Origin: CAZAPO01 sp044841755
GTDB lineage: Bacteria; Bacteroidota; Bacteroidia; Flavobacteriales; Flavobacteriaceae
Reading direction: 5' to 3'
Length of the DNA stretch: 64,000 nt
Assembly (NCBI GenBank): GCA_044841755.1
Contig: JAXOFM010000004.1
Coordinates: 62,001-126,000, forward strand
Shown: one piece after another, positions 24,792 through 33,859 of the stretch
Position numbering within the stretch: position 1 is the stretch's first letter
Layout of the letters: each line of letters starts with the position of its first letter
Position numbers and translations under genes: made by a program
The notes under the pieces: model-generated
Seen by the model: the letters and a program-made list of their open reading frames with translations, nothing else
Database searches by the model: none
Told to the model about the DNA's origin: nothing

Positions 24792-25394
24792 TTATTCATA
24801 AATTTTGATGATCTCGCCATTACCAGCACCTAAAATACTTCTGGAGTATGCATTTATGGCTTTATGCATTGAAACGGGATTGTGACCAGGAAAATAATCT
24901 TTATATTTTTCGTAGGCGTCTTCAACAACTCCAAGGGACACTACATTTAAGCGAATGCCATTTTCAATTTCTAATGCAGCAGCTTGTACAAAACTGTGAA
25001 TACCTCCGTTTACCATTGCTGCACTTGCTGTTTTTCGTACAGGGTCGTCGGCTAAAATACCAGTAGAAAGTGTGATAGATCCACCTGAACTAAGATAATG
25101 TTGTCCAATTCTTACCAGATTTACTTGTCCCATTAATTTGCTCTTGATGCCAATATAATAATCTTCCTCACTAAGATTATCAAAGTCATCCCATTTAGCT
25201 TCTCCAGCTATACAAACTATCGCATCGAGTCTACCAATCTTATCGAAAGCATTCTTTATTGATGAGCTGTTTGCAATGTCAATCTGAACATCACCATTGG
25301 TTCTTCCACCAACAATAACTTCATGGTCTTTTGTATAATGGTCACGTACAGCTTTACCTATGGTTCCGTTACCACCTATGATGAGAATTTTCAT
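24792..25394 (-). CDS. Short-chain dehydrogenase family protein, atypical
   Basis: 200 aa Rossmann protein with GGNGTIG (7-13) for dinucleotide, then DVQIDI, CIAGEA and SITLSTGIL (Ser110). The classical SDR catalytic YxxxK is missing: the expected segment reads TASAAMVNGGIHSF (122-135), with neither Tyr nor Lys. Very similar short proteins exist as a distinct SDR subgroup with the SKLMGQVNLV segment seen here. Catalysis by the usual mechanism is doubtful; it may bind NAD(P) or use other residues. Transcribed alone, convergent to rsmG. Confidence 0.85.
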   Translation of the reverse strand: MKILIIGGNGTIGKAVRDHYTKDHEVIVGGRTNGDVQIDIANSSSIKNAFDKIGRLDAIVCIAGEAKWDDFDNLSEEDYYIGIKSKLMGQVNLVRIGQHYLSSGGSITLSTGILADDPVRKTASAAMVNGGIHSFVQAAALEIENGIRLNVVSLGVVEDAYEKYKDYFPGHNPVSMHKAINAYSRSILGAGNGEIIKIYE

Positions 25395-25469
25395 TTCATT
25401 TATGTGTTTAATAAACTATGGTAATGAATTATAACCAATGATGTATTTAGCATATTTCTTCACATTAAA

Positions 25470-25739
25470 TCATTTAGTGTGTAACCTCTTGGAACGTTTT
25501 ATTTTCTTATAGATAAAGGACGTTAATAAACCAAATATTAGTCCAAAAGTAGCTCCTCCTAAAGTTAACAAAGAAATAAGTATATAGCCCATGTAGTCAA
25601 ATACAAAATTTTCGTCAAAATATCTACTGCCACCCAATTCATTATATGCTTCAAAACCCATAATAAGAGCGCCAAAAAAGGTGCATAATATGATATATAG
25701 AGATTGTTTATAGAGTTTTCTCTTCATTGATTTTTTCAT
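25470..25739 (-). CDS. Small membrane protein, unknown
   Basis: 89 aa with a very basic N-terminus (MKKSMKRKLYK), a first transmembrane helix (about 12-30), an acidic loop (ELGGSRYFDENFVFDYM) and a second, Gly-rich helix (about 50-74), ending in a basic tail. No family is recognised. Last of three minus-strand membrane genes between pruA and the SDR gene; 52 bases separate it from the next one, so co-transcription is plausible. Confidence 0.6.
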   Translation of the reverse strand: MKKSMKRKLYKQSLYIILCTFFGALIMGFEAYNELGGSRYFDENFVFDYMGYILISLLTLGGATFGLIFGLLTSFIYKKIKRSKRLHTK

Positions 25740-25791
25740 ATTTAAAAGCAGGTTATTTATTAATGCTTACATTTTGATGTGTTCCAAAAAG

Positions 25792-26520
25792 TTATAAAAA
25801 ATTATGGGAAACAAAAACACCTAAAACAAACGCGATAGGAATAGAAATTAGATATAACCCAATCTTTGAAACATTAACTAAAGATTCATTCTTTTTTTTC
25901 TTTCCTCGTGTAAACATAATTAATAGAATTATTAACCCTAGACCTAGCACCATTGGGCCTAACAACAAAAGAAATAGAAAATTTAGATGACCTCCTCCTG
26001 TATTAACATTACATCCCGATAAAAACCCAAAAATACTTAATGAAACAGGTAATATTAGCCAGTACTTTATTATAGTTTTTTTTGTGGAATTTTTATTATT
26101 ATGCACTGTCGGTTTATTTTCAGAGTTTTTAAACCAATAATCTGAATCTTTGTTAAACAATGAGGTGAGAATCATAATTACAATTATTAACTGGATTGCC
26201 GTTATAGGAGAGATTAGTAATGTTTCACTCCATAAAGCTTCACTGGCAAAAGTCCATGGTAAGCTTAAAGCATGAAATAAAAATAGTACTAACAACATTA
26301 TTTTGGCCCAACTCTTCTGCTCTTTAATTTTAAAAACTAAGAACCAAATTAGAATTACCTCTAAAGCAAATAGAGTCATATCGTCTGGATCTAGGCTCTT
26401 TTCTGGAAATATTGCCAATGCAATAAATTTAACAAGTCTAGAGAAAAGATAAATCAATACTAATATCAAAGCTCGTTGGAGTTTTTTTGGCATATGATTG
26501 AATTGTTTTTTAAATATCAT
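25792..26520 (-). CDS. Multi-pass membrane protein, unknown
   Basis: 242 aa with about six hydrophobic helices and a polar, Lys/Asn-rich linker in the middle (about 145-165). One helix region holds LSGCNVNTGGGH, the only notable motif. The C-terminal cytoplasmic patch is basic (RGKKKKN). A start at codon 10 (MPKKLQRA) is also possible. Its start overlaps the end of the upstream membrane gene by 11 bases, which indicates a coupled pair. Function unknown. Confidence 0.65.
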   Translation of the reverse strand: MIFKKQFNHMPKKLQRALILVLIYLFSRLVKFIALAIFPEKSLDPDDMTLFALEVILIWFLVFKIKEQKSWAKIMLLVLFLFHALSLPWTFASEALWSETLLISPITAIQLIIVIMILTSLFNKDSDYWFKNSENKPTVHNNKNSTKKTIIKYWLILPVSLSIFGFLSGCNVNTGGGHLNFLFLLLLGPMVLGLGLIILLIMFTRGKKKKNESLVNVSKIGLYLISIPIAFVLGVFVSHNFL

Positions 26521-26968
26521 TTTTTTTGCCTTTCAAAAGAACCAATATAATTCCAATGATTATAGTTATAATAGATGGGTAAAAAAGAAAGAACTCAAAA
26601 AACCCAAAAATTAAGTTGATAATATCGTTCAATAAGTAATGCTTAAAAGTAGGAATGAAGCGAGCAATCAATAATGAGCTTTTGCTTAAAATTAAGGCGC
26701 TTATTCCAATGCTTAAAGTTTGATTAATATTAAATCTAGATTGTATAAGTTTATGGATGAAAATTATAAATCCAACACTAGTTAGCAATATTGCTGGTAT
26801 CATTGTAAATATGGTCCATAACATAGAAAATAGTCCCTGCAATTGACCTTTATTTCCTTTTGGTAATTCTGTAAAAATCAAAAAGGGAGCAAAACTTATA
26901 ACTAATAGAATTACGCCTAATAATAAGATCGTTATACTCTTTAGCTTTTTTAACTTTCTTATTATCAT
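26510..26968 (-). CDS. Four-helix membrane protein, unknown
   Basis: 152 aa with a basic start (MIIRKLKKLK) and four predicted transmembrane helices; it ends in KGKKNDI. No catalytic motif or known family is seen. First gene of the three-gene membrane cluster; overlaps the next gene by 11 bases. Confidence 0.62.
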   Translation of the reverse strand: MIIRKLKKLKSITILLLGVILLVISFAPFLIFTELPKGNKGQLQGLFSMLWTIFTMIPAILLTSVGFIIFIHKLIQSRFNINQTLSIGISALILSKSSLLIARFIPTFKHYLLNDIINLIFGFFEFFLFYPSIITIIIGIILVLLKGKKNDI

Positions 26969-27070
26969 TATTAAATTATTTGCTTAAACGGGCGTCTGAA
27001 AATTGTTATAACAACGGAATTAAATCTCTATGGATTATATTTCTCTGAATTTAATTTAAAGGTATAAAAA

Positions 27071-27091
27071 AAGCCTGCAATATGCAGGCTT
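27071..27091. terminator. Terminator of pruA
   Basis: Nine-base perfect stem AAGCCTGCA / TGCAGGCTT with a 3-base loop, A7 on the left (a T tail on the minus strand), 23 bases after the pruA stop. Confidence 0.85.
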
Positions 27092-27113
27092 TATATCTTA
27101 ATCTGTTCTTTTT

Positions 27114-28742
27114 TTATTCTCCCAAAAAAGGATATCTATAATCACTTGGGCTTACAAAAGTTTCCTTAATCATTCTAGGTGATACCCAACGTAATAGGTT
27201 TTGAGCACTACCGGCTTTATCATTTGTTCCAGATGCTCTGGCACCACCAAATGGTTGCTGTCCCACAACTGCACCTGTTGGTTTGTCATTGATATAGAAG
27301 TTACCAGCTGCATTTTGTAATATTTGGGTAGCTTCATTGGCTGCATATCTGTCTGTTGAAATGATGGCGCCAGTTAAAGCGTATTCACTAGTTTCATCAA
27401 CTAACTTTAGAGTTTCAGTATACGCATCATCTTCATATACATAAATAGTAATTACTGGACCAAATAACTCGGTACACATAGTGGTGTACTTTGGATTGGT
27501 AGTTACTATAACTGTTGGCTCTATAAAATATCCTTTACTTTTATCATAACCACCACCAACAATAATTTCGGCATCACTGTCAGCTTTAGCTTGGTCTATA
27601 TATTTAGCCAACTTGTCAAAAGAACCTTCGTGTATAACAGCAGTGATGAAGTTGTCCATGTCTTCAGGAGAACCCATTTTAAATGAATTTACATCCTCAA
27701 TCACATAGTTTTTAACATCTTCCCATAAGCTCTTTGGAATATAAGCTCGTGATGCAGCACTACATTTTTGTCCCTGGAATTCAAAAGCACCTCGAACAAT
27801 AGCTGTGGCCACTTGTTTAGGGTTAGCAGAATTATGAGCAACTATAAAATCTTTACCACCTGTTTCACCTACAATTCTAGGATAGGTTTTATAGTTGTGT
27901 ATGTTGTTTCCAATCTTCTTCCAAAGTTCTCTAAAAATAAAAGTAGAACCTGTGAAGTGCAATCCGGAGAAATCCGGATGATCCATTACAGTATCTGTGA
28001 TCATTACTGGATCACCAAACACTACATTGATAACACCTGCAGGAACACCAGCCTCCTTAAATACATCCATAATTACCTTTGCAGAAAATACTTGTGAGTC
28101 ACTTGGTTTCCATACAACGACATTTCCCATTAATGCCATACAAGCAGGCAAGTTTCCAGCAATAGCAGTAAAGTTGAATGGAGTTACAGCGTAAGTGAAT
28201 CCTTCTAATGGTCTATACTCTATTCTGTTCCAAGCATCACTTGTGCTTTCTGGTTGTTCAGCATAAATATCTGTCATGAACTGTACATTGAAACGTAAAA
28301 AGTCAATGAACTCACAGGCAGCATCGATCTCCGCTTGATGAATAGTTTTCGATTGTGCAATCATGGTAGCAGCATTAATTTTTGCTCTGTAGGGACCAGC
28401 AATTAACTCGGCTGCACGTAAAAAGATTCCTGCACGTTGTTCCCACGGCATTTGAGACCACTCTTTTCTAGCTTCAAGAGCAGTAGCAATAGCTTCGTCA
28501 ACATGTGATTTTTCAGCCAAATGATACTCACCAACAATGTGTTGATGATCATGCGGAGGCGACATAGTTCTAGTATTTCCAGTCTTTATATCTTGTCCGT
28601 TTATATAAAGGGGTACTTCAGTTTTAGCATTAAACAACTCTTTGTAAGCTGCCAAAACTGCCTCACGTTCAGGTGATCCAGGAGCATATCCTTTTACAGG
28701 TTCGTTTACTGCAATAGGAACATTAAAAAATCCTTTTCCCAT
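27114..28742 (-). CDS. pruA: L-glutamate gamma-semialdehyde dehydrogenase (P5C dehydrogenase)
   Basis: 542 aa single-domain aldehyde dehydrogenase that oxidises glutamate semialdehyde to glutamate with NAD+, the second step of proline breakdown. It shows YAVTPFNFTAIAGNL, VVWKPSD, GLHFTGST, the general base in VGETGGKDF, the catalytic Cys in FQGQKCSAASRAYIP, and ELFGPVI. The N-terminus (VNEPVKGYAPGSPER) is typical of the eukaryote-like form. The proline dehydrogenase gene is not adjacent. Confidence 0.95.
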   Translation of the reverse strand: MGKGFFNVPIAVNEPVKGYAPGSPEREAVLAAYKELFNAKTEVPLYINGQDIKTGNTRTMSPPHDHQHIVGEYHLAEKSHVDEAIATALEARKEWSQMPWEQRAGIFLRAAELIAGPYRAKINAATMIAQSKTIHQAEIDAACEFIDFLRFNVQFMTDIYAEQPESTSDAWNRIEYRPLEGFTYAVTPFNFTAIAGNLPACMALMGNVVVWKPSDSQVFSAKVIMDVFKEAGVPAGVINVVFGDPVMITDTVMDHPDFSGLHFTGSTFIFRELWKKIGNNIHNYKTYPRIVGETGGKDFIVAHNSANPKQVATAIVRGAFEFQGQKCSAASRAYIPKSLWEDVKNYVIEDVNSFKMGSPEDMDNFITAVIHEGSFDKLAKYIDQAKADSDAEIIVGGGYDKSKGYFIEPTVIVTTNPKYTTMCTELFGPVITIYVYEDDAYTETLKLVDETSEYALTGAIISTDRYAANEATQILQNAAGNFYINDKPTGAVVGQQPFGGARASGTNDKAGSAQNLLRWVSPRMIKETFVSPSDYRYPFLGE

Positions 28743-28779
28743 GATAAAATTTATAAGTTTAGTTATGAAAATTGAGTGG

Positions 28780-28787
28780 CAAAGTTA
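28780..28787 (-). promoter_or_regulatory. pruA: Candidate -7 element of pruA
   Basis: TAACTTTG on the minus strand, a perfect TAnnTTTG, 37 bases before the ATG. No TTTG at the standard distance. Confidence 0.5.
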
Positions 28788-28891
28788 CAACAAAATTTAT
28801 GGATAATTTTATCCTTTTAGCTGCAAATATTGTCCATATATTTTAAGGTATTTTTTGTAAGTTGCTTTCCAGTTTATAGACTATAAAATTC

Positions 28892-29605
28892 ATGTGTACA
28901 GTAACACTTTTTCCTGTAGGGAAATCTGATTTTGTATTAACTTCTAACCGAGATGAAGCCCCAAACCGAGTTTCGTTAGCTCCAGATATTTATGACGTAA
29001 ATGGAGTTAAAATGATGTTCCCTAAAGATAAATTGGCTGGAGGATCTTGGATAGGTGTAAGTGCGAAGAAGCGTGTATTATGCGTGCTTAACGGAGGCTT
29101 TACCAGACATAGTAGGAAAGATAAATACAGGTTGAGTAGAGGTGTGGTAATGAAAGATTTACTCACTTGTGGTGATATTGAAAAAGCTGTTGCTAATTAT
29201 GAATTGCAGGATATTGAACCTTTTACTTTAGTGATAGTAGATTGGATTGAAAATCTGCGATTTTTTGAACTGGTTTGGGATGGTGATAATAAGCATTTTC
29301 AACAGTTACCATTAGTACCTAAAATTTGGTCTTCCTCAACGTTGTATAATGATAAAATGAAGAGAGAGCGTCAGCAGTGGTTTGCTGATTTTATAACTGC
29401 GAACACCCTTACTAAAGAGCATGTATTAGATTTTCATCAAAATACACAAAAAGATAATACCGAATACGGAGTTGTGATGGATCGTTTGTTTGTGAAAACT
29501 ACTAGTATTACACAAGTGGTAAAACAGGAAGAAACGGTGAGTATGAATTTTAATAATCTGCAGGAGGCGAGTAAAAGTTATCATCATTTTGAACTGCTTC
29601 AATAA
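28892..29605 (+). CDS. NRDE (TANGO2-like) family protein
   Basis: 237 aa starting MCTVTLFPVGKSDFVLTSNRDE. The Cys at position 2 and the NRDE motif (about 19-22) define the family and suggest an N-terminal-nucleophile-type hydrolase fold after Met removal. Further conserved points are PKDKLAGGSWIGVS and CVLNGGF. The human relative TANGO2 is linked to heme or lipid handling; the bacterial role is not settled. The next gene starts four bases after its stop. Confidence 0.88.
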   Translation: MCTVTLFPVGKSDFVLTSNRDEAPNRVSLAPDIYDVNGVKMMFPKDKLAGGSWIGVSAKKRVLCVLNGGFTRHSRKDKYRLSRGVVMKDLLTCGDIEKAVANYELQDIEPFTLVIVDWIENLRFFELVWDGDNKHFQQLPLVPKIWSSSTLYNDKMKRERQQWFADFITANTLTKEHVLDFHQNTQKDNTEYGVVMDRLFVKTTSITQVVKQEETVSMNFNNLQEASKSYHHFELLQ

Positions 29606-29609
29606 TTAA

Positions 29610-30611
29610 ATGAATAATTCAGGAATTATTTTATCACTTGCTTACCCTGAAACCATAGTTATGGTTGCAGAGGAATGGTATTCTCCGTTGTTAAGATATA
29701 TTGGAATTGGAAAGAAGAATTACGTACGTGCAGGACACGCAGCTTTGGTACTAGTAAATAAAAAAACAGGCGAATTAGAGTATCATGATTTTGGCAGGTA
29801 TATTACTTCAGAGCCTAATGGCCGCGTTAGAGGTAAGGATACAGATCATGAATTAGACTTTCCCTTGAAAGCCAAAATTGAAAATGATAAAATCGTCAAT
29901 CTAAATGAGATTTTAGAATTTTTAGCTACTAATCCAAAACTTACGCATGGAGATGGAAAGCTTATAGCTTCTGTTTGTAATGAAGTAGACTATGAGTTGG
30001 CAAGGACTCATATTACTGAAATGCAAGAAAAACATTTTATCAGGTATGCTGCTTTTGTGAAAGATGCTTGTAATTGTGCTCGATTTGTAACGCATTCGTT
30101 AATAGCTTCAGTTACAAATATGAAGATAAAAAAGCGCTTGATAAATTCAACATGGTTTACACCAAGTACTGTTGGTAATGTAGTGATTGCTGATACAGAA
30201 GGTCAGGTATATGAGGTTTCGGAAGAAGGAGTAATAAGTGATTTCAATTCTTCAACAAGTGCTGAGAATTTGCGTAACTTTTTAGATAGATTGCCAGATC
30301 ATCAACCAAGTTTTGTTGGAACTCTAGAGCCAAGATCAGTTGTGGAGAAACACCATGCTGCACAATGGTTGGATGGAATTGCAGCAGGAGCGTGGTTTGA
30401 ATTACATGAAACTGATGTTAGTACAGAATTTCGGTTTAAGCGTATCTCTCCCTATGGAAATATTGATGTTCACGGTTTGTATAAAGTGAATGATCAAAAT
30501 TTCGACTATGCTTTAGCTTACAAGTTTGTTCACTACTCTAATTGCAAATTCTACCACATCGAACAAAACGATGTAATTTATAGGTTCGATCTAATTAAAA
30601 CAATTAGTTAA
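29610..30611 (+). CDS. Candidate permuted papain-like (DUF6695-type) protein
   Basis: 333 aa, no signal peptide. Two regions look catalytic: RAGHAALVLVNKKTG with His43 followed by LEYHDFGRY, and KDACNCARFVTHSL with Cys154 and Cys156. A His that precedes the Cys in sequence, in AGH(A/V) and NCARFV contexts, is the pattern of circularly permuted NlpC/P60-type hydrolases. I recall a Bacteroidota family DUF6695 of this kind but cannot check it. The C-terminal half is beta-rich (FKRISPYGNIDVHGLYKV). Coupled to the NRDE gene; its end overlaps convergent apaG by 8 bases. Confidence 0.7.
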   Translation: MNNSGIILSLAYPETIVMVAEEWYSPLLRYIGIGKKNYVRAGHAALVLVNKKTGELEYHDFGRYITSEPNGRVRGKDTDHELDFPLKAKIENDKIVNLNEILEFLATNPKLTHGDGKLIASVCNEVDYELARTHITEMQEKHFIRYAAFVKDACNCARFVTHSLIASVTNMKIKKRLINSTWFTPSTVGNVVIADTEGQVYEVSEEGVISDFNSSTSAENLRNFLDRLPDHQPSFVGTLEPRSVVEKHHAAQWLDGIAAGAWFELHETDVSTEFRFKRISPYGNIDVHGLYKVNDQNFDYALAYKFVHYSNCKFYHIEQNDVIYRFDLIKTIS

Positions 30612-30990
30612 GTGCAAAAGGAGCACTTAATTTAAAGGTAGGGATAACCACTCTAAAATTTTTGGTATCTGATAAGTTAACCATATTGTAATGACCACTC
30701 ATTGCCCCAAAAGGAGAAGCTAATAAACATCCAGAATTGTAAGTGTGAGACTCACCAGGTTTAATCACGGGCTTTTTTCCAATAACACCTTCACCTTCAA
30801 CAATTTCATCATTGTTTAAAGCATCAAGAATTTTCCAATGTCGGGAATTTAATTGAACAGTATCCTTACTTTGGTTTTCGATAGTGATCTTATAACCAAA
30901 GGCAAAATGTATCTTATAGTTTTTGTAGAACGTTCCCTCGAAGTTCGTTTCTACTGAAATCTTTATGCCTTTAGTTACCTGTTGTACCAT
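30604..30990 (-). CDS. apaG: ApaG domain protein
   Basis: 128 aa fibronectin-III-like beta fold. It shows the ApaG pattern YKITIENQSKDTVQLNSRHW, VEGEGVIGKKPVIKPGESHTYNSGC and GAMSGHYNM. ApaG is linked to Co2+/Mg2+ resistance in enterobacteria and binds nucleotides in some species; the molecular role is unclear. The 3' end overlaps the convergent gene. Confidence 0.92.
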   Translation of the reverse strand: MVQQVTKGIKISVETNFEGTFYKNYKIHFAFGYKITIENQSKDTVQLNSRHWKILDALNNDEIVEGEGVIGKKPVIKPGESHTYNSGCLLASPFGAMSGHYNMVNLSDTKNFRVVIPTFKLSAPFALN

Positions 30991-31101
30991 TTTCCAGTTA
31001 GAAGAATAATAAATTTTAGCGTATTCAAAAATACTAAATAAATGGATTTGAGGTACACAAAAGTCCTATTTATAAAGGAAATTTAACAATTTAATAGACG
31101 A

Positions 31102-32349
31102 TTAGTTGGTAATTGTCGTTGACGAGCCTTCACCGAGGCCTACCAGTCGGTCATAACGCGCACCTAAATCACGATAATAAACTAAAACCTTATAATTGTT
31201 TTCGGTTTGATCGAAGTTTCCACTTATAGCACCTTCATCTAAATTTCCGTTTTCATCAACCACGACATACTTGTAACTATAAAAACCTTGTTTAAGAATT
31301 AATGAAGTTTCATAAAACCCTGAGTTGGAATTAAAAGTCATTTTAGTTTCATCGGTAATAGCATAGTTATTAAAGCCACCATAAATATGAATGCTTTTGT
31401 CGTTCAACATTTCAGGGTGTTGTAAAGAAAAATGAACAACAACATAATCTGCTTCAATATCAACATTATCTACATCTAATGCAGTGGTTAAAAAGCGACC
31501 GTTAATATCTGGATTGAAAGTATAAGGAACATTTGATCTAACAAGATCTGCAAATAGATAATGATTATAGAGATCTTTTAAGTCAACATATTGAACGCCA
31601 ATATTGGCAGCCCTAACACTTTTATTTTCAAAATATCTATACTCATTTCCAGCCCAAAAGCTAGAACCTTTGATGTCTTTGTATATTAGTTCTCGTCCAA
31701 GAGTATATGTAGGTTTCATGGTTGTTATTGCAGTGTTTAAATTGTCATTTTGAAGCGCAACAACTTTAACTGTCTGTGTAGGATTCTTAAATAGTATTGA
31801 GGGCGAAGAAATGCTAATATCAATCGTTTGTTTCTTCTTGATATATTTTACGTCTCTTGATCTTTTAATTGCTACTCCAACATTAGTTAGATCTTCATAA
31901 ATCATAAATTTTCTACTAAAAACTAGGTCTCTGTACCTGTCATAAACTTTGATCATGTAGTTTCCGGATTTTTTCAAACGCGTTTGCTGATTAGGTATTT
32001 GTAACCTATAATGAGAATAGATTTGATAAGTATTAAATGAGTTTTCATAATCGCGAATACGTTGGTTGTCAAAACCTTGCATATATTCCGCTTTCATGAG
32101 TTGAGATGGTGTCCAGTCAAAATCATAATGATCAATTACATAATAGAAATCTTCTTCGTTTCCATTTATGGCATCAAAACTTAATGAGATTCTTCCATTA
32201 AGCTTTACAATAGGTAAAGCACTTTCTCTAGTTTGTCCTTTAAAGGTAATCGTCTTAATGTAATCAGGAGGATTTAATTCTTCTTCAGCTTGGGAAAAAG
32301 CAAGACAGCTACTAAAAAGAAGTATTAAAGTCCATTTAAATTTTAGCAT
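31102..32349 (-). CDS. Type IX secretion system Plug protein (DUF5103 family)
   Basis: 415 aa from the ATG at 32349, which gives a proper signal peptide (FKWTLILLFSSCLAFSQ). The open frame runs 21 codons further upstream but that extension is unlikely. Landmarks of the DUF5103 family are DYIKTITFKGQ, PIVKLNGRISLSFDAINGNEEDFYYVIDHYDFDW, QGFDNQRIRDYENSFNTYQIYSHY and FQGxxG-like NVGVAIKRS. In Flavobacterium johnsoniae the Plug closes the periplasmic end of the giant T9SS pore SprA. Together with porT it shows a T9SS. Divergent from nqrA. Confidence 0.82.
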   Translation of the reverse strand: MLKFKWTLILLFSSCLAFSQAEEELNPPDYIKTITFKGQTRESALPIVKLNGRISLSFDAINGNEEDFYYVIDHYDFDWTPSQLMKAEYMQGFDNQRIRDYENSFNTYQIYSHYRLQIPNQQTRLKKSGNYMIKVYDRYRDLVFSRKFMIYEDLTNVGVAIKRSRDVKYIKKKQTIDISISSPSILFKNPTQTVKVVALQNDNLNTAITTMKPTYTLGRELIYKDIKGSSFWAGNEYRYFENKSVRAANIGVQYVDLKDLYNHYLFADLVRSNVPYTFNPDINGRFLTTALDVDNVDIEADYVVVHFSLQHPEMLNDKSIHIYGGFNNYAITDETKMTFNSNSGFYETSLILKQGFYSYKYVVVDENGNLDEGAISGNFDQTENNYKVLVYYRDLGARYDRLVGLGEGSSTTITN

Positions 32350-32461
32350 ATAAGGGCAATTATTTTGGTAAAGATAATCAAATTCCATACCTAAAAATAA
32401 CACCCTCCTCAATCACCTAAATTTAACGTAGTTTTATTATGAAATCTGGATTATAAATTCG

Positions 32462-32469
32462 TAAATTTG
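32462..32469 (+). promoter_or_regulatory. Candidate -7 element of the nqr operon
   Basis: TAAATTTG, a perfect TAnnTTTG, 37 bases before nqrA. It would drive the six-gene operon. Confidence 0.5.
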
Positions 32470-32506
32470 CACGGATTTTTAGACAAATAATTTCAATATT
32501 CAAAAT

Positions 32507-33859
32507 ATGTCAAACGACATTCGTATTAAAAAAGGTCTAGACATAAAACTAAAAGGTACTGCCGAAAAAGCAAAAGAAAGTGCGATAGTAAGCAATTTTT
32601 ATACCATTAGACCTATAGATTTCCACGGTGTTATTCCAAAAATGATTACGAAAGTTGGCTCTAAAGTAAAAGCGGGTGAAACTGTATTTTATGACAAAGC
32701 TAATGAAGCTGTGAAGTTTGCTTCTCCAGTTTCTGGTGAGATCGTTGAGATAAAACGTGGTGCAAAGCGTAGAATTTTAGCTATTAAAATTCAAGCTGAC
32801 AAAGAACAAAGCTATCAGGATTTTGGTAAGCTAGATACTAATGCTGATGCAGCAGCTGTAAAATCAAGATTATTAGAATCTGGATGTTGGGCTTTCATCA
32901 AGCAACGTCCTTATGACGTGATCGCAAATACTGAAAAGGCGCCAAAAGCAATTTTTATTTCTGGCTATGCTTCAGCACCTTTAGCAGCTGATTACGATTT
33001 CACGCTTGAAGGAAAAGAAAATGAATTGCAAGCTGCAGTCACAGCGCTTGGTAAATTAACTGAAGGTAAAATTCATGTTAGTGTAGGGAAAAATTCAAAA
33101 TCGCCTTTAGCTGGCTTGAATGGAATTACACTTCATAAGGTTTCTGGACCACATCCATCAGGTAATGTTGGTACGCAGATTAATCAGATCGATCCTGTTA
33201 ACAAAGGAGAGACTGTTTGGACAGTCAGCCCACAAGATTTAGTGATTATTGGAGAGTTTTTACTAACTGGAAAGTTCAATGCTGAAAGAGTAGTTGCACT
33301 AGTTGGTTCTTCTGTAGAGCAACCAAGATACTTTACTACAAAGATTGGAAGTGAAGTTGCAACTATGATCTACGATAAAGGAATCTCTAAGGATGCCAAT
33401 GTAAGAATCATTTCTGGTAATGTGTTAAGTGGAAATCAAGTTGCACCAGATGGAGCTTTAGATTATTATAGCAATGTAATTTCAATTATCCCAGAAGGAG
33501 ATGATTATGAGTTCTTTGGTTGGAACAAGCCAGTATTCAATAAAGTGTCTACGTCAAGAGCGATGACTTTCTCTTGGTTGAGTCCTAAAAAAGAATACGA
33601 TCTAAATACAAATACAAACGGAGAACACAGAGCATTTGTGGTAACTGGAAGTTATGAAGAAGTGTTCCCATTAGATATTTACCCTATGCAAATCTTAAAG
33701 GCTTGTATGTACAAAGACCTTGATGAGATGGAGGCTTTAGGAATGTACGAAGTAGCTCCTGAAGATTTTGCATTAACAGAGTTTGTTTGTGTGAGTAAGC
33801 AACCTCACCAAAAGATAATAAGAGAAGGTTTAGACTTAATGCTTAAAGAGATAGGATAA
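32507..33859 (+). CDS. nqrA: Na+-translocating NADH:quinone reductase subunit A
   Basis: 450 aa peripheral subunit that contributes to the quinone site. The N-terminal start DIRIKKGLDIKLKG and barrel-sandwich region ASPVSGEIVEIKRGAKRRILAI match NqrA. First gene of nqrABCDEF; its TAA overlaps the nqrB ATG by one base. The enzyme couples NADH oxidation by menaquinone to Na+ export. Confidence 0.95.
   Translation: MSNDIRIKKGLDIKLKGTAEKAKESAIVSNFYTIRPIDFHGVIPKMITKVGSKVKAGETVFYDKANEAVKFASPVSGEIVEIKRGAKRRILAIKIQADKEQSYQDFGKLDTNADAAAVKSRLLESGCWAFIKQRPYDVIANTEKAPKAIFISGYASAPLAADYDFTLEGKENELQAAVTALGKLTEGKIHVSVGKNSKSPLAGLNGITLHKVSGPHPSGNVGTQINQIDPVNKGETVWTVSPQDLVIIGEFLLTGKFNAERVVALVGSSVEQPRYFTTKIGSEVATMIYDKGISKDANVRIISGNVLSGNQVAPDGALDYYSNVISIIPEGDDYEFFGWNKPVFNKVSTSRAMTFSWLSPKKEYDLNTNTNGEHRAFVVTGSYEEVFPLDIYPMQILKACMYKDLDEMEALGMYEVAPEDFALTEFVCVSKQPHQKIIREGLDLMLKEIG

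Noticed and set aside
27768..28194. Open frames on the plus strand inside pruA
   Set aside because: Shadows of a strongly coding opposite strand; no start context or family.
32350..32412. N-terminal extension of the Plug protein
   Set aside because: It would bury the signal peptide 21 residues inside the protein.
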